Shown piece by piece: positions 23,362 to 32,065 of a DNA stretch of 64,000 bases. The position numbers and the translations under genes are program-made. The notes below the pieces were generated by a model that ran no database searches, was not told the origin of the DNA, and saw only the letters and a list, made by a program, of their open reading frames with translations. Position 1 is the first letter of the stretch. The number at the start of each line of letters is the position of its first letter. The DNA is taken from positions 22,495-86,494 of the forward strand of contig DASXFN010000034.1 of assembly GCA_036489565.1 (NCBI GenBank), read 5' to 3'. This DNA comes from JAICKN01 sp036489565 (lineage in GTDB: Bacteria > Acidobacteriota > Terriglobia > Terriglobales > Acidobacteriaceae).

Positions 23362-25767
23362 GTGACCACACCCAAAGAAAAGTTCGAAACCAAAAAGCTG
23401 CCCATGATGCCCATCCGGGATGTGGTCATTTTCCCTTTCATGATGACTCCCTTCGTCGTGGGGCGCGAGTCGAGCGTGCATGCGCTGGAAGAAGCTTTGG
23501 CGGCGGACAAGAAGATTTTCCTTTCGACCCAGCATGACGCCAGCGTGGACGAGCCCAAGGCGAATGAGATTTACCAGGTAGGCACGATCGTCAACATCGT
23601 GCAGAGCCTCAAATTGCCCGACGGCAATATCAAGGTGCTGGTGGAAGGCATTGAACGCGGCAAAATTCTGCAGATCACAGAAACCGACGGTTACTTGCAA
23701 GCGTCTGTCCGGGTAGCCCGTTACACCACCGAGACCACTCCGCAGATTGAGAGCGGAATGCAGCGCGTCACTTCCCTGTTTGAGCAATACGTAAAACTCT
23801 GCCAATCGCTGAATTACGAGACCATGATCGCGGCGGTCCGCATGGAAGATCCGGCTAAGCTGACCGACACCATCGCCGCCAATCTTCAGCTTTCCATTGA
23901 AGAGAAACAGGAACTGCTGGAAATTTTTGACCCGGCGGAGCGCCTGAGCCGCATCGGCGACGTTCTCGACATCGAAATTGAAAAGTTGAATATGGACCGC
24001 ACCATCCAGTCGCGGGTAAAGCGGCAGATGGAGCGCGCGCAGAAAGAGTATTACCTCAACGAAAAGATCAAGGCCATCCAGAAAGAGTTGGGCCGCGGCG
24101 AAAAGAGCGAGTCTGACGAGCTGAAGAAAAAGATCGAAGCCTCCGGCATGCCCAAGGAAGTTCGCGACAAGGCCATGCAGGAGCTCAAAAAGATTGAAGC
24201 CATGCCGCCCATGTCGGCGGAATCCACGGTTTCGCGCAATTATCTGGACTGGCTGCTGGCCGTGCCGTGGAAGAAGCGGTCGAAGGAAATTCGCAACATC
24301 TCGCGCGCGGAAAAAGTCCTCAATGAAGACCACTATGGGCTCGAAAAGATCAAAGAGCGCATCCTGGAATTTCTCGCCGTGCGCCAGTTGGTGAAAAATC
24401 CCAAAGGCTCGATCCTTTGCTTCGTTGGCCCTCCGGGCGTCGGCAAAACTTCGCTGGGAATGTCCATTGCCAAGGCGACGGGCCGCAAGTTCGTCCGCAT
24501 GTCTTTAGGCGGCGTGCGCGACGAAGCCGAAGTCCGCGGGCATCGCCGCACTTACATCGGCGCGCTTCCCGGCCAGATCATTCAGATGATGAAGAAGGCG
24601 GGCACCAAGAACCCGGTCTTTATGCTGGATGAAGTGGACAAAATGTCCATGGATTTCCGCGGCGATCCATCTGCGGCTCTGCTCGAAGTCCTTGATCCCG
24701 AGCAGAATTTCATGTTCGTGGACCACTATCTTGATGTGGAATATGACCTTTCCCAGGTCTTTTTCATTGCCACCGCGAACGTAATGCACACGATTCCTCC
24801 CGCCTTGCAGGACCGCATGGAAGTATTGCGGCTGCACGGTTACACCGAGCAGGAAAAGATGGAAATCGCCAAGCAGTTCCTGGTGCGCAAGCAACTGGAG
24901 CAGGCGGGCGTGACGGAAAAGAACATCAAGTTCAGCGATGAGGCCATCGCCACTCTCATTCGCGCCTATACCCGCGAAGCCGGCGTCCGCAACCTGGAAC
25001 GGGAAATCGGAAACGTGTGCCGCAAAGTGGCGCGCAAGGTAGTCAAGGAAGGCGCGGATTACAGCGTCACCATCACCGCCGAAAATCTTAACGATTTCCT
25101 GGGCGTTACCAAGTTCCGCGACACCCTCGCCAACGAAAAGAGCGAAATCGGTCTGGTCACCGGCCTTGCCTGGACCGAAGTCGGTGGTACCATCCTGAGC
25201 ACGGAAGCCACCGTCGTGGATGGCAAAGGCAAGCTCACGCTTACCGGCAAACTAGGCGACGTCATGCAGGAGTCGGCGCAGGCTGCCATGTCCTACATCC
25301 GCTCCCGCGCTCTGCGCCTGGGCCTGACCCGCGAGTTTTACCGCACGCTCGACATTCACGTGCACGTTCCCGAGGGCGCCATCCCGAAAGACGGGCCTTC
25401 CGCGGGAATCACGATTGCCACGTCCATCGCCAGCGCGTTGAGCAGAATTCCCGTCCGCCGCGATATCGCCATGACGGGCGAGATTACACTGCGCGGCAAA
25501 GTGCTTCCCATTGGCGGATTGAAAGAAAAGCTGCTGGCCGCACATCGTGCTGGACTGTTCGAAGTCCTGCTTCCCAAGGACAACGAGAAAGACCTGGCCG
25601 AAGTGCCGGAAAACCTGCGCAATGCCATGAAGCTGCATTTCGTGGAGACCATGGACCAGGTGCTGGCGCTTGCCTTGGAAAGCCCGCTGCCGGTCATCGC
25701 GGAGGAAGAAGCAGCGCAGACCATCACGTTGCCTCCGCCCACCGAAGGGCCTGCGGCGCATCAGTAA
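23362..25767 (+). CDS. lon: ATP-dependent protease Lon
   Basis: An 801-residue LonA protease that degrades misfolded and regulatory proteins. Domains in order: LON substrate-binding domain (about 14-205, starting LPMMPIRDVVIFPFMMTPF), a helical linker, AAA+ module (Walker A GPPGVGKT at 356-363, Walker B FMLDEVDKM) and C-terminal protease domain. The catalytic dyad is Ser680 in PKDGPSAGIT and Lys723 in IGGLKEKLL. The last 20 residues are a short Pro/Glu/Thr-rich tail. GTG 23362 is used. A strong terminator follows the stop. Confidence 0.97.
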   Translation: MTTPKEKFETKKLPMMPIRDVVIFPFMMTPFVVGRESSVHALEEALAADKKIFLSTQHDASVDEPKANEIYQVGTIVNIVQSLKLPDGNIKVLVEGIERGKILQITETDGYLQASVRVARYTTETTPQIESGMQRVTSLFEQYVKLCQSLNYETMIAAVRMEDPAKLTDTIAANLQLSIEEKQELLEIFDPAERLSRIGDVLDIEIEKLNMDRTIQSRVKRQMERAQKEYYLNEKIKAIQKELGRGEKSESDELKKKIEASGMPKEVRDKAMQELKKIEAMPPMSAESTVSRNYLDWLLAVPWKKRSKEIRNISRAEKVLNEDHYGLEKIKERILEFLAVRQLVKNPKGSILCFVGPPGVGKTSLGMSIAKATGRKFVRMSLGGVRDEAEVRGHRRTYIGALPGQIIQMMKKAGTKNPVFMLDEVDKMSMDFRGDPSAALLEVLDPEQNFMFVDHYLDVEYDLSQVFFIATANVMHTIPPALQDRMEVLRLHGYTEQEKMEIAKQFLVRKQLEQAGVTEKNIKFSDEAIATLIRAYTREAGVRNLEREIGNVCRKVARKVVKEGADYSVTITAENLNDFLGVTKFRDTLANEKSEIGLVTGLAWTEVGGTILSTEATVVDGKGKLTLTGKLGDVMQESAQAAMSYIRSRALRLGLTREFYRTLDIHVHVPEGAIPKDGPSAGITIATSIASALSRIPVRRDIAMTGEITLRGKVLPIGGLKEKLLAAHRAGLFEVLLPKDNEKDLAEVPENLRNAMKLHFVETMDQVLALALESPLPVIAEEEAAQTITLPPPTEGPAAHQ

Positions 25768-25794
25768 AACTTTGCGGTATTAATCATGAACACG

Positions 25795-25825
25795 AAGGCC
25801 CGCCCACGGTGGGCCTTTTGGTTTT
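25795..25825 (+). terminator. Rho-independent terminator after lon
   Basis: AAGGCCC and GGGCCTT form a perfect 7-bp GC-rich stem with a 9-nt loop, followed by TTGGTTTT, 28 bases after the lon stop codon. Confidence 0.75.
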
Positions 25826-25849
25826 CGCAAAACTGGTTTTTCACAAAAC

Positions 25850-26083
25850 ATGGCCCAGGACAGCAACACTCCGCCAAGCAGTTTTCTCAAAGGCCCCGCC
25901 AGCCTGGTGATCGCCGTTGTTGTGGTCGCCGCACTGCTAATTTTTCTTCCTGCCTACCGCTGGTTTTTCCTGATCAGCGTTGGCATCGGGATAGTCTTCG
26001 CCGGAGGAATTTACTTATGGCACAGACTCAATCCCATCACCGAGCGCGATCCCGATGACAAACACCCACTCGGGCTTGGCTGA
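25850..26083 (+). CDS. Small two-pass membrane protein
   Basis: A 77-residue protein with two hydrophobic helices (about 14-34 and 39-57) and a charged tail, PITERDPDDKHPLGLG. Similar short proteins sit between lon and ysxC in related genomes, though this is recollection and not tested. ATG 25850 is placed right after the lon terminator. Function unknown. Confidence 0.65.
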   Translation: MAQDSNTPPSSFLKGPASLVIAVVVVAALLIFLPAYRWFFLISVGIGIVFAGGIYLWHRLNPITERDPDDKHPLGLG

Positions 26084-26125
26084 ACTGCGGCTTGCATCTT
26101 TCCCCGCCGGATTGCACACTAATTC

Positions 26126-26728
26126 ATGCGTGTTCTAACGCAATTCCTGCTATCGGCGTTGGACCCACTCCATTTTCCCGCCTCTTCCCTGCCGGAAGTC
26201 GCATTTCTGGGCCGCTCGAACGTCGGCAAATCCAGCGTCATTAACTCGCTGGTTGGCTCCAAGATTGCCCGCACCAGTTCCACCCCTGGACGCACCCAAT
26301 CCATTAATTTTTTTGAGATCCGCTGGGCCGGAAAACCGAAGCCCGAAGTCATCTTCGCCGACCTGCCCGGTTACGGATACGCGCGCGTACCCCGGGAAAT
26401 CTCTGAAAAATGGTCCGGCTTTATCGAGCCCTATTTGAAAGAGCGCGAGACCCTCGCCCTGTGCCTGTCGCTCGTGGACATCAGCGTTCCCCAGCAGGAA
26501 AGCGACCGCCGGCTTCTCGATTTCCTGCGCACCGAACAGCGCCCGTTCATCATCGTGGCCACCAAAAGCGACCGCCTCTCCAACAATCAATTGCAGAACT
26601 CCTTGCGCAAACTCGGCCAGGAATATCCCGACACGAAGATCGTGACCTATTCCGCGCGCACCGGAGCCGGGCGGCAGGAGCTATGGCAGGAAATCCGGCA
26701 GACGGTAAATTCGTCAATTCCCGAATAA
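26126..26728 (+). CDS. engB: Ribosome-biogenesis GTPase YsxC/EngB
   Basis: A 200-residue GTPase of the TrmE-Era-EngA-YihA-Septin group, needed for 50S subunit assembly. The G motifs are complete: G1 GRSNVGKSS, G2 Thr in TSSTPGRTQSINFF, G3 DLPGYGYA, G4 TKSD and a G5-like YSARTGAG. Length is typical. Its place after lon, separated by one small gene, is common in Acidobacteriota and Proteobacteria. Confidence 0.95.
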   Translation: MRVLTQFLLSALDPLHFPASSLPEVAFLGRSNVGKSSVINSLVGSKIARTSSTPGRTQSINFFEIRWAGKPKPEVIFADLPGYGYARVPREISEKWSGFIEPYLKERETLALCLSLVDISVPQQESDRRLLDFLRTEQRPFIIVATKSDRLSNNQLQNSLRKLGQEYPDTKIVTYSARTGAGRQELWQEIRQTVNSSIPE

Positions 26729-26819
26729 AAGACCTGCCGATGCCTCCTTCGGCACCTTCCTTGGGATTACTTCCGTTACCTAGGCTCCCGCCCGCGCCAG
26801 GGCGAGAATCAGAGCTAGC

Positions 26820-27485
26820 ATGATGCTCTCCTCCATGGTCGTCTCTCACGATTCGCGCGGCACCAGCGTGCTGGAAAGCATTCTAAGCAGCCTGCACATT
26901 CATGTGGAGGTCGAGACAGACCTCGGCCGGGCGCGCGAAAAACTGGCCAGTTGCAGAATCGACGCACTCATCGTGGACTCTGAAATCGAAGGCGCGAACG
27001 GCCTTCTTGACAGCGAAGCAAGCGGCGCTGAAAACTGCGTCCCTTTGATGATCTGCAATGAAGCTAATGGGGAGACTGAAATAAGCAGGCGCGCGAAGTT
27101 TTTGTTTCGCAAGCCGATTTCCGTGGCCCAGGCGGTACGCACGCTTTCCTCGGCGCGAAATCTGATCGTGGACCGGCGCTTGCGTTATCACCGCCAGCAG
27201 GTGGACATTGAAACATCGCTCATCAGCGGAGAACGCACGTTCGACGCGCGCATACTGAATCTGAGCCAGGGCGGAGCCGGGCTCGAGGGAAATTTCTCTT
27301 CTCATCTCGCCCAGCAAGTTCAATTGCATTTTTCGCTGCCCGAAAGCAAGCGCCGCGTCGAACTCGCGGGAAAGATCGTATGGATGAAAGAACAAGCCCG
27401 GGCGGGAATCCAGTTCAGCGAAGCCGCGCAACCGATGCAGAAGCAGTTGCAAATCTGGCTCGAACAACACTATTTTTCCCGCTGA
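26820..27485 (+). CDS. REC-like and PilZ domain protein
   Basis: A 221-residue protein. Residues 1-110 follow the receiver-domain fold (VVSHDSRGTSVLESILSSL, DALIVDSEIEGANGLL, FLFRKPISVAQAV with the conserved Lys-Pro) but the start lacks the usual acidic pair, so it may not be phosphorylated normally. Residues about 118-215 are a PilZ domain: RRLRYHRQQVDIET in place of the RxxxR motif, then LNLSQGGAGLEG equivalent to D/NxSxxG. Family knowledge: PilZ domains bind cyclic di-GMP. It lies 91 bases after engB and is the first of several PilZ proteins in this neighbourhood. Confidence 0.8.
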   Translation: MMLSSMVVSHDSRGTSVLESILSSLHIHVEVETDLGRAREKLASCRIDALIVDSEIEGANGLLDSEASGAENCVPLMICNEANGETEISRRAKFLFRKPISVAQAVRTLSSARNLIVDRRLRYHRQQVDIETSLISGERTFDARILNLSQGGAGLEGNFSSHLAQQVQLHFSLPESKRRVELAGKIVWMKEQARAGIQFSEAAQPMQKQLQIWLEQHYFSR

Positions 27486-27525
27486 ACTCCGCTATCTAAA
27501 CACCGCAATCTCAAAAACCACAAAC

Positions 27526-28329
27526 TCAGCGGAAGCGGGTCTGTTCCTCGGCACGGCTACGGTTTCCTTCATCAAACTTTAGGATCCTCTGCACCAGATA
27601 ATTGCCCGGAGTCGCGCCATTCCAACTGATAAACATGGACCAGTACACTGCGGAAAGGATGGCCGCCGTCACGGCAACCACACCGCAGCACACCAGCCAA
27701 TCCGGAAAGCCCTGCATCATCCCCGCAGCGATCACGCAAAATAGCAGCACCGCGGCCAGTACCGCCGTGGAGTCTATCAGCCGCGCCCAGACCGCTGGAT
27801 TGGTCTTCTCCCCTTTAACCTGATCCAGGCCGGGAAGGACGGGCCGCGGGGCCAACGCCACCGTTAGAGGATTGACTAAGCCGACATTCGTGCCGGTGGC
27901 CGCGACCCCGGCTCCAGCGCGTTCCACAAAAATAGAATTGGTCACGAACAAGCGTTGCCCGCGCAGCAGCAACTGCGTCAGCAGCCAGTCCTTGATCAAC
28001 TGACGCGATCGGTTCGCCAGCGGGATGAACTCTAACCCGGCCAGGCCCGCGGCATTCACCCAGCACACACGGGCGGCCACACCCACCCGGACCCTGGGGT
28101 TCAGCAATTCAAACCGCAGCTGCACCTGCTGGTCCCTTTGCAGTGGCGTGACCGACTGCACGCACAGGCCAGCTTCATTTAAATTGCGGATGATTCCGCC
28201 ATTGCTTTCATCAATGTTGATATACGACAGGCTATGAATCTCGTAGCGATAGCGGCGGCGTTTGGAGAAATTGGATTTTTCTCTTGCGACTGAGGCGGCC
28301 GCAGCCGAATATCCCCGCTGGAGTTCCAC
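27526..28329 (-). CDS. PilZ and RDD-like membrane protein
   Basis: A 267-residue protein. Residues 20-120 are a PilZ domain (FSKRRRYRYEIHS as the RxxxR site; IRNLNEAGLCVQS as the NxSxxG-like site). Residues about 178-250 resemble an RDD membrane domain: WARLIDSTAVLAAVLLF, a second helix, and SMFISWNGATPGNYLVQRI, which matches the GxTPG segment of RDD proteins. GTG 28329 is the start. The fusion suggests a membrane protein whose state follows cyclic di-GMP. It converges with the REC/PilZ gene. Confidence 0.75.
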   Translation of the reverse strand: MELQRGYSAAAASVAREKSNFSKRRRYRYEIHSLSYINIDESNGGIIRNLNEAGLCVQSVTPLQRDQQVQLRFELLNPRVRVGVAARVCWVNAAGLAGLEFIPLANRSRQLIKDWLLTQLLLRGQRLFVTNSIFVERAGAGVAATGTNVGLVNPLTVALAPRPVLPGLDQVKGEKTNPAVWARLIDSTAVLAAVLLFCVIAAGMMQGFPDWLVCCGVVAVTAAILSAVYWSMFISWNGATPGNYLVQRILKFDEGNRSRAEEQTRFR

Positions 28330-28442
28330 CCTGAAATGGTATCGCGGCGACGGAAGGCTTTCAGTAACCGGATTGGTTCAACGCAGATTGCTTCTGCGCG
28401 GCTTGTCAAAACAGCTTGGTTTAGTTCGCGTGGTTGGGAGAG

Positions 28443-28817
28443 CTAAGAAGCGGAGCGATGCTCCGTGGGCTGCGCTTGCAGAGGAATTTCCAAAGGAGCT
28501 TCCCTGGGGACTTCCAAAACGATTTGACTCTCTGGCTCCGGAACCTCAACCGCTGCTTCCCGGCGGGCGATTTCCCAGGAAACCAGCCGATTAAGGTCGT
28601 AACTATAAGGGCCGTAAGCGCGAAAGCCCTTTTCGTCAAAGAGACGTTTGATTCCGCAGCCCAGGCAAACTTGATAGGAATGTTCTTGTATCCGGATGGG
28701 CCAGCTCATCTTTCCATGCCAGCATCCCCGAAAGAGCATAACGGCCGCGCCACCCAGCCCTGTCGCCAACAGGCCCAGGGGCCATAAACGCCGCGATTTG
28801 TTTTTCTTTTCCGCCAC
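28443..28817 (-). CDS. Small membrane protein with a CxxC site
   Basis: A 124-residue protein with a basic start (MAEKKNKSRRLW), one membrane helix (about 13-30), and then a soluble part with CLGCGIKRLFDEKGFRAYGP, where the CxxC pair could bind metal or form a disulfide. The C-terminal 40 residues are Pro/Glu-rich and likely disordered. It precedes the PilZ/RDD gene by 113 bases and is divergent from the GAF-amidase gene. Not assigned to a family. Confidence 0.6.
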   Translation of the reverse strand: MAEKKNKSRRLWPLGLLATGLGGAAVMLFRGCWHGKMSWPIRIQEHSYQVCLGCGIKRLFDEKGFRAYGPYSYDLNRLVSWEIARREAAVEVPEPESQIVLEVPREAPLEIPLQAQPTEHRSAS

Positions 28818-29169
28818 AGACTGAAGATCGGTGTATTCAGAATATTCTGTTTGCCCGTGGAACGCAATGAACGGAGGCGAGGCTCGGAAAGGCGAACATC
28901 AAAACAAAACTGCGGGGCAAGCGATTGCCCCTATTGTGCAAAACTATTCCGCTGCGAGCCGTAGCCCGTGGATGCCTTTGCCGTCGTTACAGGAGAATCG
29001 GGACATTCCGCGTGGAATCAAAAATGTATGCAAGAGGTGTAGATTTAGCAGGCATCGCAGGTTAGGCACGAAATGGCATCTACCTTCGTGCCCGAAAGTT
29101 GCTGTAAAGACTGGACATAACCCATATAATGGGAATCGCAGCGTTCCCCCGCGCGATTATGCCCTCGAA
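28818..29169. other. Divergent control region before the GAF-amidase gene
   Basis: The frame of the amidase is open through this stretch, but the predicted peptide is not protein-like. A TATAAT at 29125-29130 with a weak TTGCTG at 29099 (20-base spacer) lies 40 bases before ATG 29170. It should also hold the promoter of the divergent small membrane protein gene. Confidence 0.5.
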
Positions 29170-31386
29170 ATGAGCGCTAACCCGAACAATCCGGGGCTGG
29201 AACTGGCCAAACTCCGTTCTAAAGCAAAGCCCGCCGACGTGGCCGAAGCGCCGCCGGGGCGCGACGCTTTGCAGGCTCTGTTGGCATTCTCTTCCCTGCA
29301 CGAACAGTTGCGTCAGCGCCGTTCGGTGGAAGCTTTAAGTGGCACGCAGTTGCCGCAAGAGGATCCCTGGAAGCTGGAACAATTTGTACTGGACGACGTG
29401 CTGCATCTGGTGGCCGAACGGGCCATGACGATCACTGGCGCGGATGGCGTTGCCATCGCATTTGCTGAAGGCGATGCAATTGTCTGCCGCGCTTCGGTGG
29501 GTCAAATCGTACCCGACGCGGGCGTGCGGTTGGATCCGAACTCTGCTTTTTCCGGCACGTGCTTCCGCACCGCCAGCGTTGCGCGCTGCGATGATACCGA
29601 GAATGACACGCGCGTCAGCGTGCAAGCCTGCCGCCGCTTAGGCGCGCTTTCCATCGTTGCGGTCCCTCTGCTCGGACGTCACAACGTTCTTGGCTTGATT
29701 GAGGCATTTTCCACCCGTGTCCGCGGCTTTGACGACAATGATATTCGTACGTTGCGACTGCTGGCCGAGTTGATTCTGGCCGCTATTAAACCGGAAGAAG
29801 AAGACCGGCTGGCGGAAATTTCCCGCCAGGTTGTCGAGCGCAGCGCGGAGCCCAAGGAAGAAATTTCCACTTATCCCAGCGCCCCGCGCCAAAAAGAAAT
29901 TGCTCCGTCAGCCCCGCTCGCTGACGTTTCTATCGCATCTCCATCCATTGCATCCGCAACGGAACGCGTCCCATTTCAGGGCGCTGATCTCCCATTCCTC
30001 GCCGATCAGGGATCCGAGGAAAATCGGGTCTCCCGTCCACTTTTAATTTCACTTTTGGCTGTTGTGGTGGTGCTTGCCGCGGGAGGCATTGCCTGGTGGA
30101 AAATGCAACGCCCGAAAACCGCTTTGGAAGATAACACTTCTCAATCTCAAGTTTCGCAAAGCGATCCTGCGCCAGCGCCGAAGAATGCAGCTTCCCAGAA
30201 ACCCGATCCGACCACGGCAGGCGCGAATTCTTTCGCCTATCCGGTTTCCGGAGAAACTGGCACCGTCACAGGTATCCGGCATTGGTCGGCGCAAGAGTCG
30301 AGCACGGTGGTGATTGATCTGCAAAAGCCGGTGCAATATGAGGCCCATCGCATCAGCAATCCGGATCGCATTTATTTTGATCTTGACGATACTTCGCTCG
30401 CGGCAAGCTTGTACAACAAAGTCGTTGATATCAATGACTCCTTCCTGCAGCGGCTGAGAATTGCGCAGCCCACAAAAGGGGTAACGCGGGTTGTACTCGA
30501 AACCAAAAGCACGCCCAGTTTCTCCGTGAGCCTGGAGCAGAATCCCTATCGCCTGGTGGTTGAAGTACGAAAGAACGGCACGCAAGCTCCGGCGCGCACC
30601 AAGGCCGATCTTTTTGGCCCTACTAGCAATCCATCTGTTCAGGCGGAAAATTCCGCTCCCGTTTCGCAGTTACAGGCCGCTTCCAACACTCCCAAATTTC
30701 GCATCGTGCTCGATGCCGGGCATGGCGGCTGGGACCTTGGCACCGTAGGCCGCAGCGGACTGCTGGAAAAAGACCTGGTCCTGGACATTGTGGATCGACT
30801 CGGCAAGCTGGTCGAAAGCCGATTGGGCGCCGATGTCATCTACACTCGCACCGATGACACTTACATCTCATTAGAGAAGCGCACAGAAATTGCCAACCTC
30901 TCTCATGCGGACCTGTTTCTCTCAGTCCATGCGAATTACAGCGATCTTGCTACCGCGCGCGGAGTGGAAACCTACTACACGAACACTTATTCTTCGGTCC
31001 ACGCGAGGACTTCCGACTCGACCGCGGACACGCCTCTTACTCCGGTGGATTGGACCAATGTGGACATTCGAGAAAAAGTCCGCGAATCCCGCAAGTTCGC
31101 GGAGACGGTGCAACATTCGTTGTATGGCAGCCTGGCGGAACAGAATCCTGGACTACGCGATCGCGGCGTAAAGGAAGCGTCCTACGTTGTTTTGACCGGA
31201 ACCACCATGCCTGCCATTCTTAACGAGGTTTCGTTCATCAGCAGCCCGGCGGATGAACGCAATCTGGAAAGCCCGGCATACCGGCAGAAGATCGCGCAAG
31301 CTCTCTACAAAGGAGTAGAGCGATATGCGGAATCGCTGCATCATGACCAGTTGGCCGGCATGCAGACAAGGGCATCAGCACAATAG
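29170..31386 (+). CDS. N-acetylmuramoyl-L-alanine amidase with cytoplasmic GAF domain (GAF-TM-AMIN-Amidase_3)
   Basis: A 738-residue cell-wall hydrolase with an unusual layout. Residues about 70-205 form a GAF domain (GADGVAIAFAEGDAIVCRAS, CDDTENDTRVSVQACRRLG). One transmembrane helix lies at about 289-310, followed by a Pro/Ala/Ser-rich linker, an AMIN domain (about 357-467, binding peptidoglycan or septal wall) and an Amidase_3 domain (about 510-725). Zinc and catalytic residues are visible: His in LDAGHGGWD, Glu in LLEKDL, His in FLSVHANY and Glu in ILNEVSF. The single helix puts GAF inside and amidase outside, which fits a sensor-linked hydrolase splitting the MurNAc-L-Ala bond. ATG 29170 is preferred over a frame-open region upstream because a TATAAT lies in between. 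Confidence 0.88.
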   Translation: MSANPNNPGLELAKLRSKAKPADVAEAPPGRDALQALLAFSSLHEQLRQRRSVEALSGTQLPQEDPWKLEQFVLDDVLHLVAERAMTITGADGVAIAFAEGDAIVCRASVGQIVPDAGVRLDPNSAFSGTCFRTASVARCDDTENDTRVSVQACRRLGALSIVAVPLLGRHNVLGLIEAFSTRVRGFDDNDIRTLRLLAELILAAIKPEEEDRLAEISRQVVERSAEPKEEISTYPSAPRQKEIAPSAPLADVSIASPSIASATERVPFQGADLPFLADQGSEENRVSRPLLISLLAVVVVLAAGGIAWWKMQRPKTALEDNTSQSQVSQSDPAPAPKNAASQKPDPTTAGANSFAYPVSGETGTVTGIRHWSAQESSTVVIDLQKPVQYEAHRISNPDRIYFDLDDTSLAASLYNKVVDINDSFLQRLRIAQPTKGVTRVVLETKSTPSFSVSLEQNPYRLVVEVRKNGTQAPARTKADLFGPTSNPSVQAENSAPVSQLQAASNTPKFRIVLDAGHGGWDLGTVGRSGLLEKDLVLDIVDRLGKLVESRLGADVIYTRTDDTYISLEKRTEIANLSHADLFLSVHANYSDLATARGVETYYTNTYSSVHARTSDSTADTPLTPVDWTNVDIREKVRESRKFAETVQHSLYGSLAEQNPGLRDRGVKEASYVVLTGTTMPAILNEVSFISSPADERNLESPAYRQKIAQALYKGVERYAESLHHDQLAGMQTRASAQ

Positions 31387-31439
31387 GGATTGCGATTTTC
31401 CCGCAATCCGAATCCATAACAAGCTAACTGAAAAGCAGC

Positions 31440-32042
31440 TTACGGCGCAGGCTCCGCGTTCTTCAACCCGTCTTCGAGCGACTGGTGCGCTTTCGCAGTA
31501 TTCCTTTCAACGAGCCGCCAACCGTCGTCATAGCGCTTCATCTCCGCGGTCGAACTGAATTGCGCATCTCCCGCATAAAGCGCCGCGCCCACTTCGTTTA
31601 CGGCAGACCACTTCCAGGTGAAATCCACGTCAGCAATATTTCCCTCTTTGCTGATGCCGGTGACTTCCACCAACTGCCGTCTGGCGGTGGGAACGGCAAA
31701 ATAGTTGGCCGGGCTTTGCGAACTCGGAATGAGATCACGAAACGTATCCACTCCAGCGGGCGTGAGGGTTACGTCCCAGCACGGAGGAGGCGCGATATCA
31801 GATTTGCAGGCCACGGTATTGCCGCTGATCCAGCCGTGACGCTGAAGCACGATGTATTCCGGGGAGCTAAAGTCCTTGTTCGACACTACGCCCGTGCGCA
31901 TCCAGAATTGTTCCGGAGCGTTGAAAACCTGCGATCCGGAAATCAGATCGCGGGCAAGACGGCGCGTAAGAAAGTCCCGAGGCGAACATCCGGCCAGCAG
32001 TAATGCGCACAAAATGGCGCCAGCGATAAAAAGTTTTCTCAT
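31440..32042 (-). CDS. Putative lipoprotein of unknown function
   Basis: A 200-residue lipoprotein. The frame extends upstream, but ATG 32042 starts a clean lipoprotein signal, MRKLFIAGAILCALLLAGC, with lipid attachment at Cys19. The mature domain is not recognised; it includes RHGWISGNTVACKSD, WDVTLTPAGVDTF, VDFTWKWSAVNEVGAALY and a YDDGWRLVER ending, like several acidobacterial envelope lipoproteins. It lies 23 bases downstream of amrS on the same strand and converges with the amidase. Confidence 0.7.
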   Translation of the reverse strand: MRKLFIAGAILCALLLAGCSPRDFLTRRLARDLISGSQVFNAPEQFWMRTGVVSNKDFSSPEYIVLQRHGWISGNTVACKSDIAPPPCWDVTLTPAGVDTFRDLIPSSQSPANYFAVPTARRQLVEVTGISKEGNIADVDFTWKWSAVNEVGAALYAGDAQFSSTAEMKRYDDGWRLVERNTAKAHQSLEDGLKNAEPAP

Positions 32043-32065
32043 GTAATGAATTTCGAAATGAATTT

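Noticed and set aside
23338..24333. Long open frame of 331 codons antisense to lon
   Set aside because: A shadow of the conserved lon coding strand, typical of GC-rich codon usage.
28831..29169. N-terminal extension of the GAF-amidase by 113 codons
   Set aside because: The predicted residues are not protein-like, and a TATAAT lies within the stretch 40 bases before ATG 29170.
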